Below are positions 18,081 through 26,492 of a DNA stretch of 64,000 nt, one piece after another. The notes under the pieces are model-generated. The model had not been told where the DNA came from and did no database searches. It saw only the letters and a list, made by a program, of their open reading frames with translations. Positions within the stretch are counted from its first letter, which is position 1. Every line of letters begins with the position of its first letter. A program made the position numbers and the translations under genes. This stretch comes from an uncultured Bacteroides sp. Lineage in GTDB: Bacteria > Bacteroidota > Bacteroidia > Cytophagales > Cyclobacteriaceae. The stretch is from contig CABHOV010000035.1 of NCBI GenBank assembly GCA_902168185.1, positions 1 through 64,000 of the forward strand. Direction: 5' to 3'.

Positions 18081-20399
18081 CTAAAACGTTTTGCCTTCGC
18101 TTAATGTAAATTTACTTTTTAATGCACCAACACTTACTTCGTAGTCACCTTTCTCTACAGTCCATCGCAGATCTTTTGCGACAAACGCTATATCACGAGC
18201 CGCAATTGTAAAGGATACCTTTTTTGATTCACCAGGCTTCAATGAGATCTTTTCAAAGCCACGAAGTCGTTTTACATCCGGTGTTACCGAGGCGTAGAGA
18301 TCGGAAATAAAAAGTTGCACCACTTCTTTACCTTCACGTGCTCCGGCATTCTTTACCGTTAATGAAATAGTAACTTTTTCAGTGGGCGATAATGTTGTCT
18401 TGCTAAGTTGAAGATCACTGTATTGAAATGTAGTATAGCTTAAGCCGAAGCCGAAAGGATATTGAACCGCGAAGTCGGATTCGTAATCATATACACCTTG
18501 CATTTTATTTTGCTCTTCCGATGGCTTGTGGTCATAGGTAACTAATGTATTCGCATACATTGGATAAGTATAGGGAAGTTTACCACTTGGGTTCACATTA
18601 CCATATAGTACATCCGCTATAGCATCACCACCGAAGTTTCCGGGCAGGTATGACTGGATAACGCCTTGCAATTCCTTTTCAATAGAACTGATCAACCGCG
18701 GGCGGCCTTCGTTCAAAACCAGTATAACGGGCTTACCTGTTTTGATTAAAGACTTCGCTAAGGCTAATTGATTTTCAGAAAGTGTGAGATCATGAAGATC
18801 ACCCGGCTTCTCTGTATATGAATTTTCACCAGCACAAAGAATAATATAGTCAACTTTAGCAGCAGCTTTCACAGCAGCCTCGATATCTACATCTTTCTCT
18901 TCCCAATATTTACCATCATCTTTATAGGCTACACCTTGTACAAAGGTGATGTTGTCTTTACCGCCTTTTTGTTGAAGCGCTTCGAGAATGGTGTTATACT
19001 TTCCGGCAAACTCATTTACCCTTTCACCCTGCCAAGAATAAGACCAGCCACCATTCAGTGTGCGCATTGAATTTGCATTCGGTCCGGTTACCAATATTTT
19101 AGCATTTTTCTGTAACGGTAAAACGCTATTGTTATTCTTGAGAAGTGTTATTGCTTCGGACGCTGCTTGATAGGCGGACTGTTCAAAAGCTTTGCTTCCA
19201 AACTCCGGATAATCTTTATAGTTTGTCACCGGTGTTTCGAACAATCCAAGTTCGAACTTCAAGGTTAATATCCTGCGCACAGCATCATCGATACGCCTCA
19301 TTGGCACTTCACCTTCTTTTACCAATGCAATCAGGTAATCACAGAATTTAAAATTATAGGGGATCATCGACATATCTATACCGGCATTGATTGCAAGCTT
19401 CACGGCTTCCTTCGGAGAAGATGCTACTTTATCACGTTCATATAGGTTATCTATATCTTTCCAATCTGTAACGGCTACACCTTTGAAACCGAGTTCTTCC
19501 TTTAAAAGTTTAGTCAAAATAGTATAGTCAGCATGTACAGGTATACCGTTGATCAAACCGGAGTTGATCATTACTGACCGCGCTCCTGCATCGATCGCAG
19601 CTTTAAAGGCAGGTATATGTCTTTCGCGAAGTTCAAGCTCGGGTATAAATGCAGGCGTTCTGTCTTTGCCAGACTGTGTAACCTGGTATCCCAGAAAGTG
19701 TTTTATAGTAGACGCTACACGGTATGGATTCTTTACATCATTACCTTCGCCTTCATATCCATCCACCATCTGCTTGCCGAGTTCGGAAGTAAGATATACA
19801 TCTTCACCGAAGGTTTCCCACAAACGCGGGAAACGTGCATCACGCCCTAAGTCAAGTACAGGCGAAAAATTCCAGGGTATAGAAGATGCTCTTGTTTCAT
19901 AGGCACAAATTTCTGCTCCGCGTTTTACCAGCGCGCGATTCCAGGTTGCGGCTTGTGCAATCTGCTGTGGAAAGAATGTAGCGCCCGCTGTATAGGTTGT
20001 TCCGTGAATAGCATCTATACCGTAAATCACCGGAATCTTTAAACGCGTTTCTTTCATTGCTACTTCCTGCAGCTGGCTGATGATCTCATGCCACTTTTCT
20101 ACAGTACGAGCACGGTTGTTCGCGGTGTTAAGAACCGAACCAAGTTTATAGTCAATGAGTGCTTTTCTTACCAGCGCCATATCCAGTTGCAGCGGCTCAT
20201 CACTTACGTATTCACTCGGGCCTTTCGTGATGACATCCAGTGTGACCTGCGCCATTTGTCCAACCTTTTCTTCCAGCGTCATTTTCGCTAACAGTGCTTC
20301 CACCTTTTCATCTATAGGAACAGGTCTGACAGGTGCTTGTGCCTGGAATAAAAAGATCAACACTACAGAAAGGCAACAGGTGCCCAGAATTTTTTTCAT
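18081..20399 (-). CDS. GH3 beta-glucosidase (BglX-like)
   Basis: 772 residues with a signal peptide (about 1-22). The N-terminal GH3 barrel starts near residue 30 (KMTLEEKVGQM) and carries the nucleophile D312 in VAVTDWKDI. KHFLGY at 233-238 is the usual substrate-binding segment. A C-terminal alpha/beta sandwich (about 430-640) and fibronectin-like FnIII domain (about 680-770) complete the BglX layout. It should release glucose from beta-oligoglucosides in the periplasm after import. It follows the SGBP2 gene but a hairpin at 20457-20487 separates them, so it may be only partly co-transcribed with block 2. I saw neither of the two shared promoter motifs directly upstream. Confidence 0.94.
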   Translation of the reverse strand: MKKILGTCCLSVVLIFLFQAQAPVRPVPIDEKVEALLAKMTLEEKVGQMAQVTLDVITKGPSEYVSDEPLQLDMALVRKALIDYKLGSVLNTANNRARTVEKWHEIISQLQEVAMKETRLKIPVIYGIDAIHGTTYTAGATFFPQQIAQAATWNRALVKRGAEICAYETRASSIPWNFSPVLDLGRDARFPRLWETFGEDVYLTSELGKQMVDGYEGEGNDVKNPYRVASTIKHFLGYQVTQSGKDRTPAFIPELELRERHIPAFKAAIDAGARSVMINSGLINGIPVHADYTILTKLLKEELGFKGVAVTDWKDIDNLYERDKVASSPKEAVKLAINAGIDMSMIPYNFKFCDYLIALVKEGEVPMRRIDDAVRRILTLKFELGLFETPVTNYKDYPEFGSKAFEQSAYQAASEAITLLKNNNSVLPLQKNAKILVTGPNANSMRTLNGGWSYSWQGERVNEFAGKYNTILEALQQKGGKDNITFVQGVAYKDDGKYWEEKDVDIEAAVKAAAKVDYIILCAGENSYTEKPGDLHDLTLSENQLALAKSLIKTGKPVILVLNEGRPRLISSIEKELQGVIQSYLPGNFGGDAIADVLYGNVNPSGKLPYTYPMYANTLVTYDHKPSEEQNKMQGVYDYESDFAVQYPFGFGLSYTTFQYSDLQLSKTTLSPTEKVTISLTVKNAGAREGKEVVQLFISDLYASVTPDVKRLRGFEKISLKPGESKKVSFTIAARDIAFVAKDLRWTVEKGDYEVSVGALKSKFTLSEGKTF

Positions 20400-20456
20400 A
20401 TACTATACAGGTTAAGTTTCATCGGCTTGTCAGGATTATGATCGTTCTTAATTGAA

Positions 20457-20487
20457 ACAAGCTGCCAATGATACACTGGCAGCTTGT
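20457..20487 (-). terminator. Hairpin between SGBP2 and GH3
   Basis: An 11-bp perfect inverted repeat (ACAAGCTGCCA / TGGCAGCTTGT) with a 9-nt loop lies between SGBP2 and GH3. There is no long T run, so it may be an attenuator or an mRNA processing/stability hairpin that lowers GH3 output rather than a full stop. Confidence 0.5.
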
Positions 20488-20513
20488 AATTGCAAAGGGA
20501 ACCGAAGTTATTT

Positions 20514-20573
20514 TGTTCCTCAAAAATCTATCTTGCTCCTCGGAACTAATCTTACTTTGTTCCTCGGAATTCT
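20514..20573. repeat. Three degenerate tandem copies at the 3' end of SGBP2
   Basis: The last codons of SGBP2 (GAATTCCGAGGAACAAAG then the stop) recur twice downstream as GTTCCGAGGAGCAAGA and TTTTGAGGAACAAAAT. The unit is about 20-25 bp. It looks like a small tandem duplication of the gene end. Confidence 0.5.
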
Positions 20574-21403
20574 ATGTTATCAATAGATATACCAGTAGTA
20601 CCTAAATTAGAACCACCTGTTCGTATGAAAAGATACACCGTTCCACTTTCAGGGAATGATACTACACCTCCACCGGTTCCGGCACACGACAGCGATGATA
20701 ATTTACCACTGAACGCAGTCTTACCACATCCTGCCCAGGTGTTTAGTCCCAGACGTGTACCGCCATCGTTGTAATCCTTTCCGTCTACGGGGGCAGCAGT
20801 ACCTACATAGACTTCAAACCACACATCGGTAGCACCACTTCCGGAAACGTTCATATCTACTTTATACTTTTTACCACCTTCTACTTCAAGCGTCTGATAT
20901 ATACCAGCATGGCCACCGCTTCCACCGCTGGCGATCATTTTACCATCCATGATACCAAAGGTAACTGCGGGATTATAGGTCACGAAGGTCCATTTACTTT
21001 CATCGCCTGCATCCATCTTGCCACCTACAACCAGGTTTCCTGCCGCAGGATCGGATGTGTCCACCGTAAGTGACTGCGTGGAAACCGCTGAAATTCCTCC
21101 TCTTCCAAAAGCTTTCAATGATATACTATATATACCTGCATCCGGATAAAAAACAGTATCTATAGCCTTTCCCAATGTCTTTGGAAAACCAATGCCATCA
21201 CCTTTGTCCCACTGCACACCGATCAATTCAGTTTGATCTGCCTTGAATACATAGGTATTGTTTCTACCTTCTACCGGTGTTATCGTAAAAGAAGCCGAAA
21301 CACCCGGGTCGCTTAAGCCATTGCCATCTTCAAATTCGTCAGGCTGGCATGCTGTCAATACTGCTATCGTTACTATACCGAACCATAGCGAGTATACCTT
21401 CAT
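20552..21403 (-). CDS. PKD-domain surface glycan-binding lipoprotein 2
   Basis: About 283 residues from the ATG at 21403, chosen because it puts a compact lipoprotein signal first (MKVYSLWFGIV through LTAC). An ATG 7 codons earlier is possible. A PKD-like domain (about 25-115, QWDKGDG and AGIYSISLKAFGRGG) is followed by a galactose-binding-like jelly roll of about 150 residues ending TGISIDNIEFRG. It sits directly after SusD2 in the usual SusE/F position and probably binds glucan. It is much shorter than SGBP1, so the two blocks may prefer different chain lengths or linkages. Confidence 0.78.
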   Translation of the reverse strand: MKVYSLWFGIVTIAVLTACQPDEFEDGNGLSDPGVSASFTITPVEGRNNTYVFKADQTELIGVQWDKGDGIGFPKTLGKAIDTVFYPDAGIYSISLKAFGRGGISAVSTQSLTVDTSDPAAGNLVVGGKMDAGDESKWTFVTYNPAVTFGIMDGKMIASGGSGGHAGIYQTLEVEGGKKYKVDMNVSGSGATDVWFEVYVGTAAPVDGKDYNDGGTRLGLNTWAGCGKTAFSGKLSSLSCAGTGGGVVSFPESGTVYLFIRTGGSNLGTTGISIDNIEFRGTK

Positions 21404-21442
21404 TGTATTATTCGTGAATTTCATACTTGTCTTTTTTTGGTT

Positions 21443-22993
21443 TTATTTGGTGCCACCGTACTCTTTGCTTTGCTCCAGTTTCGTATTGTTCAATTCGTTT
21501 AATGGAATTGGCAATATCTCATGTTTACCTGCAACAAATCCGCGGTCACCCAAAGCAGCAGGAGCATCACCCCAACGCACCAGGTCAAACCAGCGATGTC
21601 CTTCACCTGCAAGCTCAAGGCGTCTCTCTGTTTTTATATTCTCAAGTGTTGCAGGAACAGCAGCGAGTCCTACACGCGCACGTACCGCGTTCAAAAGTTG
21701 CCCGGCTCTATCGAGATCACCACCACCACGTACCAGTGCTTCCGCTTCCAGCAAGTATGTATCTGCCAATCGGATCTCATACATATTCTGTGGATAGTTC
21801 AATTCTGGCGCACCCGCTGCACCTACTGGTGTATTTGATTTTCTTCCTGCAAATTTTTCGAGGAAGTAACCTGTATTCTGCGCGCCAGGAGTATAGTCAG
21901 CTATACCATATTGCTTAAGGCTATCCAGGTTTGCTATAGTATATTTATAACGGGGATCATAATGAATAGCATCAAACAAACTTTGTGTTACCGGGAAATA
22001 ACTCCAGCCTGAAATATAGTCTGGTGCGTTGGCAGTTTTAGTAGTATATCCTCTTGGTCCTGCCATGATGTTCAGGATATTACCTTCTGTACAGGCAATA
22101 CAACCCCAACCACCAGCCGATGTACTGGTATAGCCTACTTCGAAAATTGATTCACTATTAAACTTAACATCGCTTGTTGATTTCCAGAGATCGCCAAAAT
22201 TAGCAACGAGGTTATAGCCGTACGTTGGGTTTACCTGTCCGGGAGTAGCGCCGTTAACTTCGCGAAGTCGTGCTGCAGCTTCCGCCCACTTCTGCTCGTA
22301 TACATATACTTTACCAAGCAGTGCATGCGCTATACCTTTTGTAATGCGGCCTCCTTCTGTTGCTCCTGGAACGGTGTTTGGAAGATTCGGTTCGTCAATA
22401 GCAGCTTTCAGATCGAGTTCAATTTGTGCATATACTTCTTCCGGTGCAGCCTGTACTACACTATACATTTCATCAGGCGTAATCGTCTTGGTAGAGAGTG
22501 GTATATTTTTAAACAGACGAACCAGGTCGAAGTAAAAATGAGCGCGTAACACCAGTGCTTCAGCAGTATATCTCTTCTTCAGGTTTTCGTCCATCGGTAC
22601 ATCCGACAGTTTCTGAAGCAGTGTATTTGCTCTGAAGATTCCCGAGAACCCTTTTTTCCAAAGATCCTCCTGCGGACCAACCGCTGGGGTAAGCGTATAG
22701 TCAGACCATGAAGTAAACGTTTTATCACCGGTTCCTTCACCTCCACCCAAGTGATCATCGGATGCTGCTGATGTAGCACCAACTTTCGTAGTCAGGTTAC
22801 CGCCTTGCCAGCCCACTACATCATATACCGCTATCAGACCATTGAATGCTTGCTGCTGGTTCTGATAATAGTTTGCTTCGAGGTCAAGACCTTTAGGCTT
22901 TACTTCCAAAAAATCATCACAAGATGTCAGCGGCTGCAGCGCTACTGCGATAACAGCCATATACTTTATATATCTTTTCATACTTTTCTTCAT
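21443..22993 (-). CDS. SusD/RagB-family outer-membrane lipoprotein 2
   Basis: 516 residues. The lipoprotein signal ends at C25 (QPLTSC then DDFLEVKPKG, the classic SusD N-terminus). Family segments are present: RAHFYFDLVRLFKNIPL, ITKGIAHALLGKVYVYEQKW, and near the C-terminus RRLELAGEGHRWFDLVRWG. The gene starts 3 bp after SusC2. It forms the second glycan-capture complex of this locus. Confidence 0.95.
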   Translation of the reverse strand: MKKSMKRYIKYMAVIAVALQPLTSCDDFLEVKPKGLDLEANYYQNQQQAFNGLIAVYDVVGWQGGNLTTKVGATSAASDDHLGGGEGTGDKTFTSWSDYTLTPAVGPQEDLWKKGFSGIFRANTLLQKLSDVPMDENLKKRYTAEALVLRAHFYFDLVRLFKNIPLSTKTITPDEMYSVVQAAPEEVYAQIELDLKAAIDEPNLPNTVPGATEGGRITKGIAHALLGKVYVYEQKWAEAAARLREVNGATPGQVNPTYGYNLVANFGDLWKSTSDVKFNSESIFEVGYTSTSAGGWGCIACTEGNILNIMAGPRGYTTKTANAPDYISGWSYFPVTQSLFDAIHYDPRYKYTIANLDSLKQYGIADYTPGAQNTGYFLEKFAGRKSNTPVGAAGAPELNYPQNMYEIRLADTYLLEAEALVRGGGDLDRAGQLLNAVRARVGLAAVPATLENIKTERRLELAGEGHRWFDLVRWGDAPAALGDRGFVAGKHEILPIPLNELNNTKLEQSKEYGGTK

Positions 22994-22996
22994 CGT

Positions 22997-25900
22997 TTAA
23001 AATCCAACCGTTAAACCCACCATAAAGGAACGTGCTTGTGGATATATACCACGATCTATACTCATGGTGCCACCACCAATTTCAGGGTCGTAGCCGTTAT
23101 ACTTGGTAAACGTTGCAAGGTTCTCGCTCATCACATATATTCTTGTTTTCTCAAGACCTGCCTTGGCAACCAGCGCTTTCGGTAATGTATAGCCGATCTG
23201 CAGTGTTTTGATGCGGAAATAATTTCCATTCTTCAAATAGAAATCTGAAGGATTGTTCAGGTTATTGTTCGGATCATTAGTTATGAGGCGAGGATATGTA
23301 TTCGATGTTCCAGGACCTGTCCATCTGCCCAGAGCTTCCGTCTGCCAGTTCGAACTTGGAATACCAAAACGTCTTAGTCCCTGGAAGATCTTGTTGCCTG
23401 CAACACCTTGCGCAAACAATACAACATCGAATCCTTTATAGGCAGCACTCAATGTAAATCCGAAAGTATATTTAGGCATCGGGTTGCCTAGGAACTTACG
23501 GTCATTTTCATTGATCACGCCATCACCATTTATATCTTCCCATCTGAAATCACCCGGACGAGCGTTGGGCTGAATCTTTCCTTTCGGGCCAACATACGCT
23601 TCTATTTCTTCCTGTGTCTGGAATATACCTTGTGTCTGGAATCCATAGAATGAATTATAGGTATGACCTACTTCAGTACGTGTTATACTATAGGCACTTC
23701 CCTGGAAACCGGCATTACCATCCGTGAGGAACTCTATACCATTGCCGAGAAACGTAACTTTATTTTTGAGATATGAGAAGTTACCATTGAATCCAAGGTT
23801 CACTTCACCAACTTGTTTACGCCATCCTAATTCCAGTTCTATACCGCTGTTCTCCATATCTGCAACATTGGCCGCAGGGTTAGATATAGCGCCCACATAA
23901 AAAGGTATGCGCGGATTTTGAAGTATATCTTTCGTAGCCTTTTTATACCAGTCGAATGTAAGTGTGAAATCTTCCAGGATCGTTGCTTCAAAACCGATGT
24001 TGGTAGAAGTCGTTTCTTCCCAGCGCAGATCCGGGTTAGCCGGTGCATTCGGACTAAAACCGTTCAGGTAACTTCCTGATGTCCCTATAGTATAGTTCCT
24101 TCCACTGCCAATCGTTGAAAGGAATGAGAAGTTACCGATGTTATCATTCCCTACAACGCCATAACTACCACGTATCTTCAAGAAATTAACTACGTTATTT
24201 TCGATCCAGAAATTCTCCAGTGATGGTACCCATCCCAGCGAGAACGATGGAAATATACCGAAGCGGTAATTTTGTCCAAAGCGTGACGATCCATCTCTGC
24301 GAACCAATGCGCTTACCAGGTATTTTTCTTTATAGTCATAGTTCACGCGCGCGAACAACGAGCTCACTGTATGGTCTTGTCCTTCGGAAGCATCGGAAGT
24401 ACGTTGTGTTGCCGGTACTTTATAGTTAAAGGAAGCGTCATCAAAATTATTAGCAGGTATACCATTAAAAGTAACGCGCGTCATTTTCGTATTATCATCC
24501 AGGTATGCGCCTTGTCCTATAAGAGCCGTCACGTTATGATCACCAATGGACCTGGTATAGGAAATTGTATTCTCCAGGTTCCAGTCGAGGCGTGTATTAT
24601 TTTCTCTGCTGAATGAATTCTGCGAAACAATGTTTGAAGAGTTGAGGAAAAATTCCGGTGTAAACGATTCATTACCATAGAAGGCAAGCTTTGCACCTAC
24701 GGTAGATCTAAACTTCAATCCTGTTATAGGTTCTGCTTCCAAAAAGAAGTTACCAATGATGTTGTGTGCCCAGCCATAGTTTCCTAATTGTTTTGAAATA
24801 TAGGCGAGTGGATTTGTCATTTCCTGACCAACGGTAGTGGAGATACCATATGGATTTCCATTCTCATCTCTACGTACAGGATTATTCGCATATAGCGGTA
24901 AACTTGCTACTGCGGGATCTGTAATAACCGCAGGAGTGATAGGATCAAGATTAATTGCTGAACTCAATGGTCCGCCAAATTCACTGTTGGTATTCCCAAG
25001 CCCTATAGATTTATTATAGGCATAGCCCAGGTTTTGTCCGATCGTTAACCATTTTTTAGCTTTATGCGTAGAGTTCAGGCGGATATTGAAACGCTTATAC
25101 TTCGATATATCTGTAGCTACTATACCTTCCTGGCTCAAGTATCCGAAGGAAGTATAGAAGGTAGACTTCTCATTTCCTCCGCTGATGCTGAACTCATGGT
25201 TCTGACGTTTCGCACTTTTGTTAAAAATCAATGATTGCCAATCTGTGCCTTCACCATATGATTCAGGATTTGCATACGGCAGCGGGTCGCCATTGGCAGC
25301 CGCGGCTTCGTTACGAAGCGTTGCGTATTGTGATGCATTCAGCAGGTCAAGTTTTCGGGCCGGTTCAGATATACCATAGTATCCGTTGTAATTCATCTTC
25401 AGTGTACCGGCTTTTCCTTTTTTGGTTGTAACCAGTATAACACCGGCAGCAGCACGTGCACCATATATAGCTTGTGATGCGGCATCTTTCAACACTTCAA
25501 TGGACTCTATATCGGATTGATTGAGATATCCTATACCTCCATTATCGATGATCACACCATCTACAACCCAAAGCGGCTGATTGTTTCCACCACCATCGCG
25601 GTTGAAAGAAGTTATACCCCGTAAGCGTACCGTTGCACCTTCACCCGGTTGCCCGGAATTGGCAGCGATGGTTAGTCCGGAAGTGCGGCCCTGCAAAGCT
25701 TGCTCTATACGGTTGATCGGCATAGACTCCAGGTCTGAAGCTTTCACACTCGAGATCGATCCGGACACTACACTTTTCTTTTGTGTTCCGTATCCAACCA
25801 CCACTACTTCATCCAGTGTAGATACATCAGAAGCCAACAGTATATCAATGGAGCTTCGTCCTGCTACCGGCACTTCTGTTTTAGCATATCCAACAAATGA

Positions 25901-26140
25901 AAAGATCAGTATAGCATCGGAAGAAGAAACCTCCAATGAGTATTTTCCGTCACCATCCGATATGGTTCCGGTACTGGTTCCTTTCAACACCACGTTCACA
26001 CCAGGCAGCAGTTCACCTGTTTTTTCATCCTTTACTGTTCCGCTTACCACTTGCTGCGCGTGCGCATAACTGCAAGTGATGACGAAGCACAGCATGAGGA
26101 AGTATTTAATCTGCTTCCCACTCTGTAGAAATTCTCTCAT
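22997..26140 (-). CDS. SusC/RagA-family TonB-linked outer-membrane transporter 2
   Basis: 1047 residues: signal peptide (about 1-28), CarboxypepD_reg domain (GTVKDEKTGELLPGVNVVLKG), TonB box/plug (LDEVVVVGYGTQKK) and a C-terminal barrel ending SFMVGLTVGF. It is the first gene of the leftward block 2 (SusC2-SusD2-SGBP2-GH3). Its promoter region shares both motif types with block 1, so the two transporters are probably induced together. Confidence 0.96.
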   Translation of the reverse strand: MREFLQSGKQIKYFLMLCFVITCSYAHAQQVVSGTVKDEKTGELLPGVNVVLKGTSTGTISDGDGKYSLEVSSSDAILIFSFVGYAKTEVPVAGRSSIDILLASDVSTLDEVVVVGYGTQKKSVVSGSISSVKASDLESMPINRIEQALQGRTSGLTIAANSGQPGEGATVRLRGITSFNRDGGGNNQPLWVVDGVIIDNGGIGYLNQSDIESIEVLKDAASQAIYGARAAAGVILVTTKKGKAGTLKMNYNGYYGISEPARKLDLLNASQYATLRNEAAAANGDPLPYANPESYGEGTDWQSLIFNKSAKRQNHEFSISGGNEKSTFYTSFGYLSQEGIVATDISKYKRFNIRLNSTHKAKKWLTIGQNLGYAYNKSIGLGNTNSEFGGPLSSAINLDPITPAVITDPAVASLPLYANNPVRRDENGNPYGISTTVGQEMTNPLAYISKQLGNYGWAHNIIGNFFLEAEPITGLKFRSTVGAKLAFYGNESFTPEFFLNSSNIVSQNSFSRENNTRLDWNLENTISYTRSIGDHNVTALIGQGAYLDDNTKMTRVTFNGIPANNFDDASFNYKVPATQRTSDASEGQDHTVSSLFARVNYDYKEKYLVSALVRRDGSSRFGQNYRFGIFPSFSLGWVPSLENFWIENNVVNFLKIRGSYGVVGNDNIGNFSFLSTIGSGRNYTIGTSGSYLNGFSPNAPANPDLRWEETTSTNIGFEATILEDFTLTFDWYKKATKDILQNPRIPFYVGAISNPAANVADMENSGIELELGWRKQVGEVNLGFNGNFSYLKNKVTFLGNGIEFLTDGNAGFQGSAYSITRTEVGHTYNSFYGFQTQGIFQTQEEIEAYVGPKGKIQPNARPGDFRWEDINGDGVINENDRKFLGNPMPKYTFGFTLSAAYKGFDVVLFAQGVAGNKIFQGLRRFGIPSSNWQTEALGRWTGPGTSNTYPRLITNDPNNNLNNPSDFYLKNGNYFRIKTLQIGYTLPKALVAKAGLEKTRIYVMSENLATFTKYNGYDPEIGGGTMSIDRGIYPQARSFMVGLTVGF

Positions 26141-26205
26141 AGGTTTGACATTAAGGTTAATTGGGTTAAAAGTGTCACGGATACGTTTGCTATTTCAGTG
26201 AAACA

Positions 26206-26219
26206 GAAATCGTTTCCGG
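26206..26219. promoter_or_regulatory. LacI-like operator candidate upstream of SusC2
   Basis: On the SusC2 coding strand this reads CCGGAAACGATTTC, close to CCGAAAACGATTGT upstream of GH5-2. It lies 65-79 nt before the start codon. Confidence 0.45.
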
Positions 26220-26298
26220 ATTAAACCAAAAGTATATGTACAACCACGCGTGAATGAAAAAATCGACTACAGTTCGATTACTGCACGGGAAAATGTGA

Positions 26299-26317
26299 GC
26301 ACGTCAGCACTACGTCA
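26299..26317 (-). promoter_or_regulatory. Tandem direct-repeat operator candidate (SusC2)
   Basis: On the coding strand TGACGTAG (26310-26317) and TGACGTGC (26299-26306) start 11 bp apart. The pair ends 158 nt upstream of SusC2. It matches the SusC1 and GH5-1 sites in sequence, period and position. Confidence 0.6.
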
Positions 26318-26492
26318 CGGCTGGAAAAGGAATTGATTTTCAATTTGTTAGTTGATCGGCTGGCGAAAAGAAATAATGGTGCCGAAGGCTCAAAGCCGAT
26401 GACATTTTTTGCTAATCAGAGTATATAGTATAGCGGGAATCGTAAATCTGTCTTTGGGGAGAGTTTGCACAACGGAACCCATACCCGCTCAT

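Larger units (their letters stand above)
26141..26492. other. Intergenic region upstream of SusC2
   Basis: This 352-bp region holds the SusC2 promoter with the AAACG-type site (26206-26219), another AAACG half site near 26182-26188, and the 11-bp direct repeat (26299-26317). The 3' end of regulator 2 is beyond it. No gene is evident. Confidence 0.7.

Noticed and set aside
18081-20399. GH3 as a member of the same motif-controlled set
   Set aside because: Neither the 11-bp direct repeat nor the AAACG element was seen in the gap upstream of GH3, so independent control by these motifs is not supported.
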